From Deltaproteobacteria bacterium IMCC39146 (GTDB lineage: Bacteria; Desulfobacterota; Desulfuromonadia; Desulfuromonadales; BM103), in assembly GCA_030005635.1 (NCBI GenBank), contig JARUHP010000022.1:1-64000 (forward strand): DNA of 64,000 nt, read 5' to 3'. The notes beneath the pieces were generated by a model. It did not search any database and was not told the origin of the DNA. It worked only from the letters and a program-made list of their open reading frames with translations. The first letter of the stretch is position 1, and the number at the start of each line of letters is the position of its first letter. A program made the position numbers and the translations under genes. This document shows, piece after piece, positions 35,602 to 44,432 of this stretch.

Positions 35602-35751
35602 CCAGGGTTTATTATCTGTTTTTTTCAGGCTCGACTTTTAAGCCTTATTCAAGGTGGTATAGTTATAGGCAGTTTTTTTGAATGTAGTTTAATCAGTGGG
35701 TTTTCGACATCCTGTCGACTCACAAACTTCCCAACCCTAAGGAGAAGAGAC

Positions 35752-36873
35752 ATGAAAAAGTATCTGGCAACAGCCCTCGCCGTGTTCCTTGCAACCGGCA
35801 CCGTGTTCGCAGCAGACACACTCAAGGTTGGTGTTCAAGCGCCAATCACCGGTAGCTATGCGAACGAAGGCCAAGGGATCGAGAACGGTGTACGCTTACT
35901 CGCCGAGCAGATCAACGCCAAGGGTGGCGTTATGGGCCAGCAGATCGAAGTTATGGTCTGCGACGATCAAGGTACCGCAATGGCAGCCGCAATCTGTGCC
36001 AAAGACCTGGTGAACAAAGGTGCTAAAATGGTCATCGGTTCCTACACCTCGACCAGTGCCGAAGCCGCACAGAAGACCTACTTCAAAGCTGGCGTTCTGC
36101 AGACTTCCGACGGTACTGCCGACAGCCTGACTGAGAATGGCTACTGGACTTTCCTGCGTAACTCTTTCCCGAACAGCGCCGAAGCAAAATTCGCTGCCGA
36201 GTACATGGTTAACGTCAAAAAGTACGAGCGGATTGTCGTTATCTCCGACTTCTCCACCTATGCTGACGGTCTGGCTAATGCAACCGAAGAAGCAATCAAA
36301 GCGCTGGGTGGCAATGTTGTCTCCCGCGACAAGATTAAAGCCGACTCCCAGAACTTCACTCCTGTTCTGACCAACATCAAGTCCAAGAATCCTGATGCAA
36401 TCTTCTTCGCCGGTTACTACTCCGACGGTGGCCAGTTGCGTGCGCAGCAGATCGCACTCGGTATCAAGGCTGACTTCATTGGCGGCGACGCTAACGACAA
36501 CCCTGACTTCGTCAAGTTGGCCGGCTCTGCTGCCACAGGCGCTTTCATCATCAACGTTCCTTCTCCAGACGTCCTGCCTTACGAAGTGGCCAAGACCTTC
36601 ATTGCTGACTACCAGAAGAAATATGGTGAAATGCCTCCTTCCATCTGGGGTTTGATGAATATCGACGGCATGCGCGCCATCATTCACGCTATGGAGCAGA
36701 CCAAAAGCTTCGACACCAAGAAGGCTGCTGACTACCTGCACAACATGACCGAGCCACTACCTGGCATCACCGGTCCGATCGCTTTCGCTAAAGACGGCAA
36801 CCGCAAAGGCGGTGCCTACGTCGTCAAGAAGGTTCAGGCTGATGGAACCTATTTCAACGAGTACGTTCAGTAA
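35752..36873 (+). CDS. livJ: Amino-acid ABC transporter, periplasmic binding protein
   Basis: This protein of 373 residues is a type I periplasmic binding protein of the branched-chain amino-acid family. The signal peptide is KKYLATALAVFLATGTVFA. The mature part begins LKVGVQAPITGSYANEGQG and has the family stretch GAKMVIGSYTSTSAEA. AGGAG before the ATG at 35752 fixes the start; the frame is open further upstream but without support. It opens the livJHMGF operon behind a sigma-54 promoter. The gene neighbourhood suggests uptake of proline, hydroxyproline or a peptide derived from them, but the sequence alone does not show the ligand. Confidence 0.92.
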   Translation: MKKYLATALAVFLATGTVFAADTLKVGVQAPITGSYANEGQGIENGVRLLAEQINAKGGVMGQQIEVMVCDDQGTAMAAAICAKDLVNKGAKMVIGSYTSTSAEAAQKTYFKAGVLQTSDGTADSLTENGYWTFLRNSFPNSAEAKFAAEYMVNVKKYERIVVISDFSTYADGLANATEEAIKALGGNVVSRDKIKADSQNFTPVLTNIKSKNPDAIFFAGYYSDGGQLRAQQIALGIKADFIGGDANDNPDFVKLAGSAATGAFIINVPSPDVLPYEVAKTFIADYQKKYGEMPPSIWGLMNIDGMRAIIHAMEQTKSFDTKKAADYLHNMTEPLPGITGPIAFAKDGNRKGGAYVVKKVQADGTYFNEYVQ

Positions 36874-36891
36874 TAGCGCCTGATTGTTTCG

Positions 36892-36932
36892 AAGGGGGCG
36901 GGGGGAGAGAGCCATTTCCCCGCCCCTTAATC
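36892..36932 (+). terminator. Hairpin between livJ and livH
   Basis: AAGGGGGCGGGG pairs with CCCCGCCCCTT around a 14-base loop, then AATCTTT. It is a leaky terminator or mRNA-stability hairpin of the sort that lets the binding protein be made in excess over the membrane parts. Confidence 0.7.
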
Positions 36933-37055
36933 TTTGCCCATTCAAAAAGCCAACGTGTAGATACAAAAAATTGCCCTTCAGACGCGAGCAGGGGACGCCC
37001 TGGTCCTCCTCTGGCTTCTGCAAGGCAACTCGTTCACCAAATCCGGAGAAGTTTT

Positions 37056-37952
37056 ATGGACACTTTTTTACAACAGTTAGCGAACGGCCTGACTATCGGC
37101 AGTATGTTTGCCCTGGTTGCGCTCGGCTACACCATGGTCTACGGCGTCATGAGGTTGATCAACTTTGCTCATGGCGATATGGTTGCGGCTTCGGCATTCG
37201 TCGGCCTGACGATCTATACGGAGGTGTTGGGTCAGGCAACCTCGCTGTTCGCTGTCATCGCTATCTTCCTGCTGACTGCGGTTGTCATGGCGATTGTCGG
37301 TATTATCCTCGAGCGGGTTGCCTATCGTCCGTTACGCGAAGCGCCGCGCTTGTCGGCTGTGGTCTCGGCGCTTGGTGCCTCGCTGGTTATCCAGAACGGT
37401 ATCATGCTGGTCTGGGGCCCACGGATGCGCATCTTCCCGGAGTTGGTGCCACAGGTTTACTGGGATTTTGGCGGTGTGGTGATCAGCCTGATTCAGGTGA
37501 TTATCCTGGTCTTGTCGCTGGTTTTGATGGTTGCCCTCTACCTGTTTGTTGAAAAAACCCGTATAGGCGCAGCGATCCGAGCCTCTTCCATTGACCAGGA
37601 TGCAGCGCGCTTGATGGGCATCAACGTCAACAGTGTGATCGCCCTGATTTTTATCATCGGCTCCTCTCTGGGTGCTGTCGGCGGCCTCTTTATCGGCCTC
37701 TATTATCGCGGCATTACCTTTAATATGGGTTGGCAATACGGCCTCTACGCTTTTATCGCAGCAATCCTCGGTGGTATCGGTAATATTCCGGGCGCTATGC
37801 TCGGTGGGATGCTGCTCGGCCTGTTCAATGCCTTTATCGCTGGTTACGTCTCCAGCACATGGGCCGATGCCTTTACCTTTATCCTGCTGATTTTAATCTT
37901 GATTGTCCGCCCGACCGGCATCCTCGGCGAGCGGGTTGCGGAGAAAGTCTGA
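37056..37952 (+). CDS. livH: Amino-acid ABC transporter permease LivH
   Basis: This inner-membrane permease has 298 residues and about eight hydrophobic segments. LANGLTIGSMFALVALGYTMVYG and RLINFAHGDM at the start are hallmarks of LivH. The Gly-rich GLYAFIAAILGGIGNIPGA near the C-terminus is the loop that meets the ATPases. GGAGAAG precedes the ATG. Its stop overlaps the livM start as TGATG, so the two are translationally coupled. Confidence 0.94.
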   Translation: MDTFLQQLANGLTIGSMFALVALGYTMVYGVMRLINFAHGDMVAASAFVGLTIYTEVLGQATSLFAVIAIFLLTAVVMAIVGIILERVAYRPLREAPRLSAVVSALGASLVIQNGIMLVWGPRMRIFPELVPQVYWDFGGVVISLIQVIILVLSLVLMVALYLFVEKTRIGAAIRASSIDQDAARLMGINVNSVIALIFIIGSSLGAVGGLFIGLYYRGITFNMGWQYGLYAFIAAILGGIGNIPGAMLGGMLLGLFNAFIAGYVSSTWADAFTFILLILILIVRPTGILGERVAEKV

Positions 37953-38908
37953 TGAAAGAATTGCAGAAATTTGCTTATCCGGTCTTCTTCATCGTTATGG
38001 CGGTTCTGCCGCACATGCTTGACGATCGTTGGCAGGCGGTAGCGATAACGTTCCTGATCTTTGCCGTGGTGGCTCTATCTCAAGATATTATCCTTGGTAA
38101 GTGCGGTATGTTTAACATGGGCCAGGCGCTCTTTTTCGGCATGGGCGCTTACACCACGGCGATCCTCAATAACGAGTACGGTTGGTCGATCATCGCCACG
38201 ATTCCGCTGGCGATCATCATCCCTGCCCTGTTCGGTATCCTGCTGGCCGGACCGATCGTCCATCTGCGCGGCGACTACCTGCTGGTCGTCACTATCGGTT
38301 TCAATATTGTTTTTGTTCAGGTCCTGCAGAACAATCTCGGCGGTGTGACTGGTGGCCCCAACGGTATCTTCGGTCTCGATTCACTGAGCTTTTTAGGTTA
38401 TGACCTGATGAGTCAGATCTCGGTCTACTATTTTGCCTTCATTGTCCTGTTGCTGACCCTCTGGGTGATGCACAACCTGGCCGGGAGCAAGCCGGGACGT
38501 GCCATGCATTATCTGCGCGAGGATCAGCTTGCGGCTGAAAGTATCGGCATTAACACCCGCGTCTACAAGATCTTCTCCTTCGGTCTTGGTGCCGGTATTG
38601 CCGGATTGGCCGGAACCGTCTATGCCACCCAGTACTCAGCAGTTAGCCCGGAGGCCTTCGAGTTTATCCAGTCGGTACTCTTCTTCAGTATCGTCCTGGT
38701 TGGCGGCTCTTCAGTGCCGGGAGTCCTGATCGGGGTGTTCGTAATGTTCGTGCTGCCGGAAATCTTCCGTGAGTTCGCCACCTGGCGTTACTTCATTTTT
38801 GGTTTCGCTATGATCGCGGCGATGATTATGCGGCCACGTGGTATCTGGCCGGCTACTTTCGGTAAAATCCCCAAGTTCTTGATCAAGGATAATAACCATG
38901 GCGCATAA
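37952..38908 (+). CDS. livM: Amino-acid ABC transporter permease LivM
   Basis: This permease has 318 residues and about ten hydrophobic segments. LVVTIGFNIVFVQVLQNN and GGVTGGPNGIFGL are typical of LivM, as is the coupling stretch GIAGLAGTVYATQYSAVSP. The start is the ATG at 37952, overlapping the livH stop; the frame is open 93 bases further upstream only as an overlap shadow. Its end overlaps livG by 11 bases. Confidence 0.94.
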   Translation: MKELQKFAYPVFFIVMAVLPHMLDDRWQAVAITFLIFAVVALSQDIILGKCGMFNMGQALFFGMGAYTTAILNNEYGWSIIATIPLAIIIPALFGILLAGPIVHLRGDYLLVVTIGFNIVFVQVLQNNLGGVTGGPNGIFGLDSLSFLGYDLMSQISVYYFAFIVLLLTLWVMHNLAGSKPGRAMHYLREDQLAAESIGINTRVYKIFSFGLGAGIAGLAGTVYATQYSAVSPEAFEFIQSVLFFSIVLVGGSSVPGVLIGVFVMFVLPEIFREFATWRYFIFGFAMIAAMIMRPRGIWPATFGKIPKFLIKDNNHGA

Positions 38909-39677
38909 TGAACTTATATTGACCGACGTCACCAAGCGCTTCGGGGGATTGACCGCCGTCGACGCTTTAAGCTTCAAGGTTGAAAGTGGCCAGATTTACG
39001 GCATCATCGGCCCCAACGGGGCGGGTAAGACCACGGTCTTCAACTGCATTACCGGCATCTACAAATCGGAAGAGGGCTCAGTTCTCTGGCGTGGTGAAGA
39101 GATCCGCGGCAAGACCCCCTACCAGATTGTGGATCGTGGCATCGTCCGTACCTTTCAGACCATCCGCCTGTTCGGCCAGATGTCGGTCGCCGAAAACATC
39201 ATGAGCGGCCGTCACATCAAAAGCACGCAGAGATGGTGGCACGGCATTATCCCTACTCCCGGGAAAAAGCGAGATGAGCTGGAAAACTGGCAGAAGGTTG
39301 AAGAGCAGCTCGACTTCTTCAAACTGAGCGAGTTTGCTGCTACTCCGGTTGGCTCGTTGCCCTACGGTCTCCAGCGGCGGGTGGAAATTGCCAGGGCGAT
39401 GGCTGTTGAACCGACCCTGCTGATCCTCGATGAACCGGCAGCAGGTCTTAACGACAAAGAGACTCTGGAGCTCCTGGAAACGATCTTCAAGATCCGTGAC
39501 AAAGGAGTCACCGTTCTGCTGATCGAGCACGATATGGACATGGTCATGGAGGTCACTGACTACCTGACGGTGATCAACTTCGGCAAGAAGATCGCCGAAG
39601 GCACCCCTGAGGAAGTTCAGAAAAACCCGGCCGTCATCGAGGCCTACTTGGGAAGTGAGGATGACGACGATGAGTAA
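38898..39677 (+). CDS. livG: Amino-acid ABC transporter ATPase LivG
   Basis: This cytoplasmic ATPase has 259 residues. The Walker A site is GPNGAGKTT, the Q-loop falls in IVRTFQTIRLF, the signature stretch is SLPYGLQRRVEIARAMA and Walker B is LLILDEPAAGL. The long stretch between Q-loop and signature, including MSGRHIKSTQ, is normal for LivG. It overlaps livM and livF, which indicates one tightly packed transcript. Confidence 0.94.
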   Translation: MAHNELILTDVTKRFGGLTAVDALSFKVESGQIYGIIGPNGAGKTTVFNCITGIYKSEEGSVLWRGEEIRGKTPYQIVDRGIVRTFQTIRLFGQMSVAENIMSGRHIKSTQRWWHGIIPTPGKKRDELENWQKVEEQLDFFKLSEFAATPVGSLPYGLQRRVEIARAMAVEPTLLILDEPAAGLNDKETLELLETIFKIRDKGVTVLLIEHDMDMVMEVTDYLTVINFGKKIAEGTPEEVQKNPAVIEAYLGSEDDDDE

Positions 39678-40389
39678 TGACGTTTTGTTTGAAATAAAAG
39701 ATCTCGAAGTCTCTTACGGCAGCATTGCGGCCATCAAGGGAATTTCTCTCGAAGTGCACAAGGGTGAAATTGTTACCATCCTCGGCGCCAACGGTGCCGG
39801 TAAAACCACGACCATGCGCACTATCAGTCAACTGCTCAAAGCCAAGGCCGGTTCAATCAAGTTCAAGGGGGTAGAGCTGACTAAGTTGCCTGCCCACAAA
39901 ATCGTCAAGCTGGGCATCAGCCATTCTCCTGAAGGGCGACGCGTGTTCGGTATTTTGACGGTCGAAGAGAATCTTATGCTCGGTGCGTTTTCCCAGAGCA
40001 AAATGGATCGGGAAACCCTTGGTTGGGTCTACGAGCTTTTCCCCCGTCTGCAGGAACGCCGTAAACAGTTGGCCGGAACCCTCTCCGGTGGTGAGCAGCA
40101 GATGCTGGCGATCGGCCGGGCCTTGATGAGTAATCCCGAGATGGTTCTGCTCGATGAGCCTTCTCTTGGAATTGCACCGATCCTGGTCAAAGCGATCTTC
40201 AAGCAGATCAAGGAGATTGCCAAAAAAGGTGTGACGGTGCTGCTGGTTGAACAGAACGCCAAGGCTGCGCTGAAGCTCGCTGATCGCGGCTATGTACTCG
40301 ACGTTGGCAAAATTGCCCTCTCCGGGACCTCAGAAGAACTGTTGGCTTCGGAGAAAGTGCAGGAAGCCTACCTGGGCAAGAAGCATTAA
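39670..40389 (+). CDS. livF: Amino-acid ABC transporter ATPase LivF
   Basis: This second ATPase has 239 residues. Walker A is GANGAGKTT, the signature is TLSGGEQQMLAIGRALM and Walker B is MVLLDEPSLG. HSPEGRRVFGILTVEENL is typical of LivF. I take the ATG at 39670, with GAGG eight bases upstream, which overlaps the livG stop by eight bases; a GTG at 39655 is possible. It closes the five-gene transporter set, and a Usp gene follows 42 bases later. Confidence 0.93.
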   Translation: MSNDVLFEIKDLEVSYGSIAAIKGISLEVHKGEIVTILGANGAGKTTTMRTISQLLKAKAGSIKFKGVELTKLPAHKIVKLGISHSPEGRRVFGILTVEENLMLGAFSQSKMDRETLGWVYELFPRLQERRKQLAGTLSGGEQQMLAIGRALMSNPEMVLLDEPSLGIAPILVKAIFKQIKEIAKKGVTVLLVEQNAKAALKLADRGYVLDVGKIALSGTSEELLASEKVQEAYLGKKH

Positions 40390-40431
40390 TATCCTTGCCG
40401 AGGCAGAGCAATCCTGCGAGAGGATCAATCA

Positions 40432-41238
40432 ATGAACTTAAAAGACCTTCTGGTTTATATCGATTTAAGCTCAACCTGCTCAACCCGACTGGCTACAGCA
40501 ATCCAGTTGGCCCAGCAACAGCAGGCCAAACTGACGGGTCTCTACACGATTCCACCCCATCGGGCCAGCGACTTTGAACAACCCTATAAACTGGCGGACC
40601 AGGCCAAGCTTAAGTTCCAGAAAACAGTCGAACAGGCAGGTCTGGAGTCGGAGTGGATTTGTGCCGACAGCTCCAGAAACAATCTTGATCTGGTTCAGTC
40701 GATCAATCTTTTCGCCCATTATCGCGACATGCTGATCGTCAGCCAGGCTGACCATGATGCAAAACAACCGTTGATCCCCGGTGATCTTCCGGAAAAGGCG
40801 GTGCTGGGGGCTGGCCGTCCCGTTCTGGTCGTTCCCTACACCTGTGATACCCGAACAATCGGCAAACGGGTGATGCTGGTCTGGCGTGGTGGTCCCGAAT
40901 CTTCGCGGGCTATGCATGATTCGATGCCACTTCTGCGCGCGGCCGATTCTGTTCACGTCATATCAATTCAGGGCTACGGGGGCGATGAGGCCTATGAGTC
41001 TCACAACGCCGATATCTGCAGTCATTTGCGTCACTACGATATCAATGCAATTGCCGAAAAGCATGTTACCGCAGGGCTCAGTATCGGTGACTTGCTGCTC
41101 AATCGCTGTGCCGACGAGGGGATCGACCTGATGGTTCTCGGCGCCTTTTCCCAGTTCCGTCGTGGCAACCAGATCCTTGGCGATGTCGGTCGTTATCTGC
41201 TGCAGTCGATGACCGTCCCGGTGCTGATGTCGCACTAG
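40432..41238 (+). CDS. Universal stress protein (UspA family), tandem type
   Basis: This protein of 268 residues is about twice one Usp domain. The first half starts LKDLLVYIDLSSTCSTRL. The second carries KRVMLVWRGGPESSRA and the family end LMVLGAFSQFRRGNQILGDVGRYLL, with a G-x2-G-x9-G-like ATP loop. It is co-directional with the liv genes and probably on their transcript. The stop codon TAG is made of a TA followed by the first G of a MITE-like element, so the original stop may have been TAA or TAG. The role is likely stress-linked control; the partner is unknown. Confidence 0.88.
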   Translation: MNLKDLLVYIDLSSTCSTRLATAIQLAQQQQAKLTGLYTIPPHRASDFEQPYKLADQAKLKFQKTVEQAGLESEWICADSSRNNLDLVQSINLFAHYRDMLIVSQADHDAKQPLIPGDLPEKAVLGAGRPVLVVPYTCDTRTIGKRVMLVWRGGPESSRAMHDSMPLLRAADSVHVISIQGYGGDEAYESHNADICSHLRHYDINAIAEKHVTAGLSIGDLLLNRCADEGIDLMVLGAFSQFRRGNQILGDVGRYLLQSMTVPVLMSH

Positions 41239-41400
41239 CAGCCTGTCGGACTATCCAGGCTGAAGCGAAAATTTGACCGTTTGAGATCAAGTTTTGGCTC
41301 ATTTGAGAGTAATAGCTGTAGCTATTGGTCGAAAAGGAGCTGAGATATGGGCCAGACAGACGAATTTGCAGCCAGTTCATTGGTAGTCCGACAGGCTGCT
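41236..41400 (+). mobile_element. MITE-like element, family A, copy 2 (intact ends)
   Basis: The 165-base element begins TAGCAGCCTGTCGGACTA and ends with its exact reverse complement, TAGTCCGACAGGCTGCTA. The outer TA on both sides looks like a TA target duplication, as for IS630/Tc1-type elements. It has no transposase. The inner palindrome is AATAGCTGTAGCTATT, whose bases differ from copy 1 in a way that keeps the pairing. AAGGAG seven bases before an ATG at 41347 opens a frame that leaves the element in phase with activator 2. Confidence 0.9.
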
Positions 41401-41427
41401 AAAGCCAAGCCGGTTCAAGGAGAGGCC

Positions 41428-42846
41428 ATGGACAGGAGTATCCAGGAACTGACCTGGGAACATGATGCGATCATTGATTCCTCCTCAGATGGCCTTTTTG
41501 TCTGCGATGGTGCCGGTCTTATCCTGCGAGTTAATCCCGCTTCTCAACGAATCAACAACGCCACTGCTGAACAGTTGGTCGGACGTTCCTATCTCGATGT
41601 TGCTGAAGAAGGGTTGGTTATCCTTCCCTCGGCAGCCCTTGAAGCCATCAAGTCCCGCAGCGTGATCAGCCTGCTGCAGGAAAACCGTTTCGGTCGAAAA
41701 CTTATTTCTACTGCAACCCCTGTGTTTGATGATGCCGGCGAATTGATCCGCGTGGTGGTTAGCGAACGCGATATTACTGAAACGGATCGTCTACAGCGGC
41801 AGCTCGAAGAACAACAGGCGATTGGAGATCATTTTCGTCACCAGGTACAAGAACTACAGGAAGAGTTTCTCTCCAGTCAGCCGGTGATTGCCAAAAGTCC
41901 CTGTATGGTCAAGGCGCTCAAGCAGGCGCTAAAAGTCAGTGAAATCGACTCGACGGTTCTGATCCTAGGTGAATCGGGTGTTGGCAAGGGTCTGGTCGCT
42001 GATCTGATTCATAAGAACTCCCGCCGTAGCGACAAACCCATCATAAAAATCAATTGTGGAGCTATTCCCGAAACGCTTATCGAAGCCGAATTGTTTGGCT
42101 ACGAAAAGGGTGCGTTTACCGGCGCCTCTGCCAACAAACCAGGCCATCTTGAGCTCGCTGATGGCGGCACCCTGTTTCTCGATGAAGTCGCCGAACTGCC
42201 GCTGGCTTCGCAGGTCAAGCTTCTGCATTTCATGGAAGATGGTGAGGTTACCCGTCTGGGAAGCACTCAGAGTCGCAAAGTTGATGCCCGTTTACTTGCC
42301 GCAACCAATCGTGATCTCAGTCAGTTGGTTGCTTCCGGCCAATTTCGCACCGATCTATTCTACCGTTTGAGCGTTATCCCGTTACTTGTCCCGGCTCTAC
42401 GTGAACGTAAGGAATGCCTGATCGCATTGATTCGCTCCTACGTTGATCATTTTGCTTTGCGGTCCAATGTTTCAAGAAAATTGAGTGCTACAGCTCTCGA
42501 CGTTCTGGTTCATTACCATTATCCAGGTAATGTGCGTGAATTGATGAATATCTGCGAGCGTTTGGTAGTGATGTCTGAAACTGAGATGCTCGATGTGGGT
42601 GATCTGCCTCAGGATGTGGTTACGGGGTTCAATGGTGAAGGTTGGCTCGTGGAAAGCCATTGGCCAGACGGGATGAACATGACGCAAATTCTGGAGAGCG
42701 TTGAAAAGCGCGTCCTTTCTGAAGCCAGTAAACGCTATCGAAAACAGCAGGCCATTGCCGAAGCTCTTGGTATGAGCCAGCCTACGGTCGCCAGAAAACT
42801 TCGGAAATATGGAGTCGGCTCTCACCGTGCGAGTGCGGAAAGTTGA
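41428..42846 (+). CDS. PAS sigma-54 activator 2 with TyrR-type HTH
   Basis: This protein of 472 residues from the ATG at 41428 (AAGGAGAG just upstream) is a paralogue of the activator at 33.5 kb, but lacks its first 110 residues. The PAS domain is DAIIDSSSDGLFVCDGAG to VVVSERDITE. The AAA+ domain has GESGVGKG, GAFTGA near residue 230 and LFLDEVAELP. The TyrR-type HTH is QAIAEALGMSQPTVARKLR. A second start at 41347 inside the MITE-like element has an equally good ribosome binding site and would add 27 residues. It lies between the liv and hyd­roxyproline genes and probably regulates one or both. Confidence 0.92.
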   Translation: MDRSIQELTWEHDAIIDSSSDGLFVCDGAGLILRVNPASQRINNATAEQLVGRSYLDVAEEGLVILPSAALEAIKSRSVISLLQENRFGRKLISTATPVFDDAGELIRVVVSERDITETDRLQRQLEEQQAIGDHFRHQVQELQEEFLSSQPVIAKSPCMVKALKQALKVSEIDSTVLILGESGVGKGLVADLIHKNSRRSDKPIIKINCGAIPETLIEAELFGYEKGAFTGASANKPGHLELADGGTLFLDEVAELPLASQVKLLHFMEDGEVTRLGSTQSRKVDARLLAATNRDLSQLVASGQFRTDLFYRLSVIPLLVPALRERKECLIALIRSYVDHFALRSNVSRKLSATALDVLVHYHYPGNVRELMNICERLVVMSETEMLDVGDLPQDVVTGFNGEGWLVESHWPDGMNMTQILESVEKRVLSEASKRYRKQQAIAEALGMSQPTVARKLRKYGVGSHRASAES

Positions 42847-43023
42847 ATAAGCTTTTTACATAACATAACCCCTGCCGCCTTTTATTGTTAACTCTTGCGT
42901 GGCTTTTGCACCCATCAAGGCAATCCCTGTTTTCTGCAGTCGGGCACATTCTTGTGCCTCCCGCATTTTATCAGGATGATAAAGCGGTGCTCCTGGCCTT
43001 CCTGCGTGAGTGGTTGAGGCATT

Positions 43024-43641
43024 ATGAGTCTATACAACAAGCATGTTCTTCCGAAACTCGTCCACTGTGCCTGCAATATGCATTCAGTTATGAGTCAACG
43101 AGAAAAGGTTGTGCCGCTTGCGCGAGGCAGGGTGCTGGAGGTCGGCCTGGGGTCAGGTTTAAACCTTTCTTACTATGATGCAGACAAGGTCAGCAAAGTC
43201 TGGGGCCTTGACCCTTCGTCGGAGCTGCTCGGAATGGCAGAAACAAGAGCCGCTTCTGTTAAATTCGATGTTGAATTCATTTGTTCGGCCGGCGAGGAGT
43301 TGTCCCTGGAGAGCAACAGCATTGACACCGTTCTGGTTACTTACACCTTGTGCACAATTTTTGATATCGGCCGGGCTCTTGAGCAGATGGCACGTGTTCT
43401 CAAGCCCGGGGGCGAGCTCCTGTTTTGCGAACATGGTGTCGCGCCAGACCCGGGTGTCCGGAGAGTGCAAAATTTCATTAATCCCCTCTGGAAGGTTGTT
43501 GGTGGAGGCTGTCACCTTAATCGCAACATCCCTGAGCTGGTTGAGCGGGGGGGCTTTAAGCTCAATGAAATGACGAAAAATTATATCCCCGGATGGCGGC
43601 CGGCATCCTTTAACTATCGGGGCAGGGCTTCACTTGGATAG
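43024..43641 (+). CDS. SAM-dependent methyltransferase, UbiE-like
   Basis: This class I methyltransferase has 205 residues. RVLEVGLGSGLNLSYY is the SAM-binding motif I, WGLDPSSELL the acidic strand, and IDTVLVTYTLCTIFD with VLKPGGELLFCEHG the later motifs. The substrate is not known; relatives act on phospholipids, quinones or small molecules. I see no strong ribosome binding site before the ATG. It lies between activator 2 and the lipoprotein gene. Confidence 0.85.
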   Translation: MSLYNKHVLPKLVHCACNMHSVMSQREKVVPLARGRVLEVGLGSGLNLSYYDADKVSKVWGLDPSSELLGMAETRAASVKFDVEFICSAGEELSLESNSIDTVLVTYTLCTIFDIGRALEQMARVLKPGGELLFCEHGVAPDPGVRRVQNFINPLWKVVGGGCHLNRNIPELVERGGFKLNEMTKNYIPGWRPASFNYRGRASLG

Positions 43642-43690
43642 TTTGTTTAAGCTTGGGTCAAATTGTAGTTGTTTCTTTAGGATGAGAAAT

Positions 43691-44092
43691 ATGAAGAGTT
43701 TGTTGTCGTTCTTTGTCTCTATTTTGCTTTCTTTGGTTTTGTCAGCTTGTGGGAGTTCGCAAACCGTGCTTGATCGCGTTTATGTCAAAAATGCCACAAA
43801 CAGTAGGATCACTGATGTAAAGGTGCGTCATGAACCGACGGAAAGATATGGGTCCGTCAATGCAATTTTGCCGCAAAAATCCTTGGATATAGGTTTTTCG
43901 GAGCACCCCCTCCTCGCTCGGAAGGCCTCTGTAAGCTGGCGCGATGGTGATGGTAAGGAGTGGACATACAGGGTTTCACTGCCTTATGGCCGGAATGTCG
44001 GCAAGGATGGTGAGACAATGAGTCTGGTTTATATTATCTACCCTTCCGGCCTCATCAATGTGCACTTGCTGGAGTCCGTAAAGAATAAATAG
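43691..44092 (+). CDS. Small lipoprotein
   Basis: This protein of 133 residues has a clear lipoprotein signal: KSLLSFFVSILLSLVLSAC, with the lipidated Cys at residue 20. The mature part looks like a beta domain (VYVKNATNSRITDVKVRHE, later VSWRDGDGKEWTYRV). I do not recognise a family. AGGA lies about ten bases before the ATG at 43691; starts further upstream would spoil the signal. Confidence 0.7.
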   Translation: MKSLLSFFVSILLSLVLSACGSSQTVLDRVYVKNATNSRITDVKVRHEPTERYGSVNAILPQKSLDIGFSEHPLLARKASVSWRDGDGKEWTYRVSLPYGRNVGKDGETMSLVYIIYPSGLINVHLLESVKNK

Positions 44093-44135
44093 CGGGTTCG
44101 CCACCTTTCGGTTTTGAGTCTTCCTCGTCCGCCTT

Positions 44136-44151
44136 TATGCCTGAATGAATA
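44136..44151. promoter_or_regulatory. Degenerate TATGC-N6-GCATA-like site before hypD
   Basis: TATGC-CTGAAT-GAATA keeps one half-site and the 6-base spacer; the second half has one change. It lies about 130 bases upstream of the hypD sigma-54 promoter. AATGAATAA also occurs twice just downstream. The support is weak alone. Confidence 0.35.
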
Positions 44152-44263
44152 AAAAATACATAAATGAATAATGAAGTGATTGGCTGTTCCTTCCTTGCCC
44201 TTATCAGTCTGTAAAAAATCAATGATTTTAGTCATTTGCGGTGGCCACCTGGCTTCTTTCAAT

Positions 44264-44279
44264 TGGTACTCTTCTTGCT
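44264..44279 (+). promoter_or_regulatory. Sigma-54 promoter of hypD
   Basis: TGGTAC-TCTTC-TTGCT fits TGGCAC-N5-TTGCT with one change and the correct 10-base gap between GG and GC. Transcription would start near 44291, about 140 bases before hypD. Confidence 0.78.
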
Positions 44280-44432
44280 TTTCAAATATGTAAGAAGCTT
44301 CTCCGGTTACCTTCGCGAGGTGATGCGTACGGCCTTTGTTGTATTCAAGCAGCCGTGCGGAGTACAATTAAAGCTGATGTTGTTGTCTGATTGCGTACCC
44401 TTTAGGGGCGCGATGTTTGAAGGGAAGAGATT

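Noticed and set aside
35482-35751. 90-residue upstream extension of livJ
   Set aside because: It would span the sigma-54 promoter, and the signal peptide with its ribosome binding site begins at 35752.
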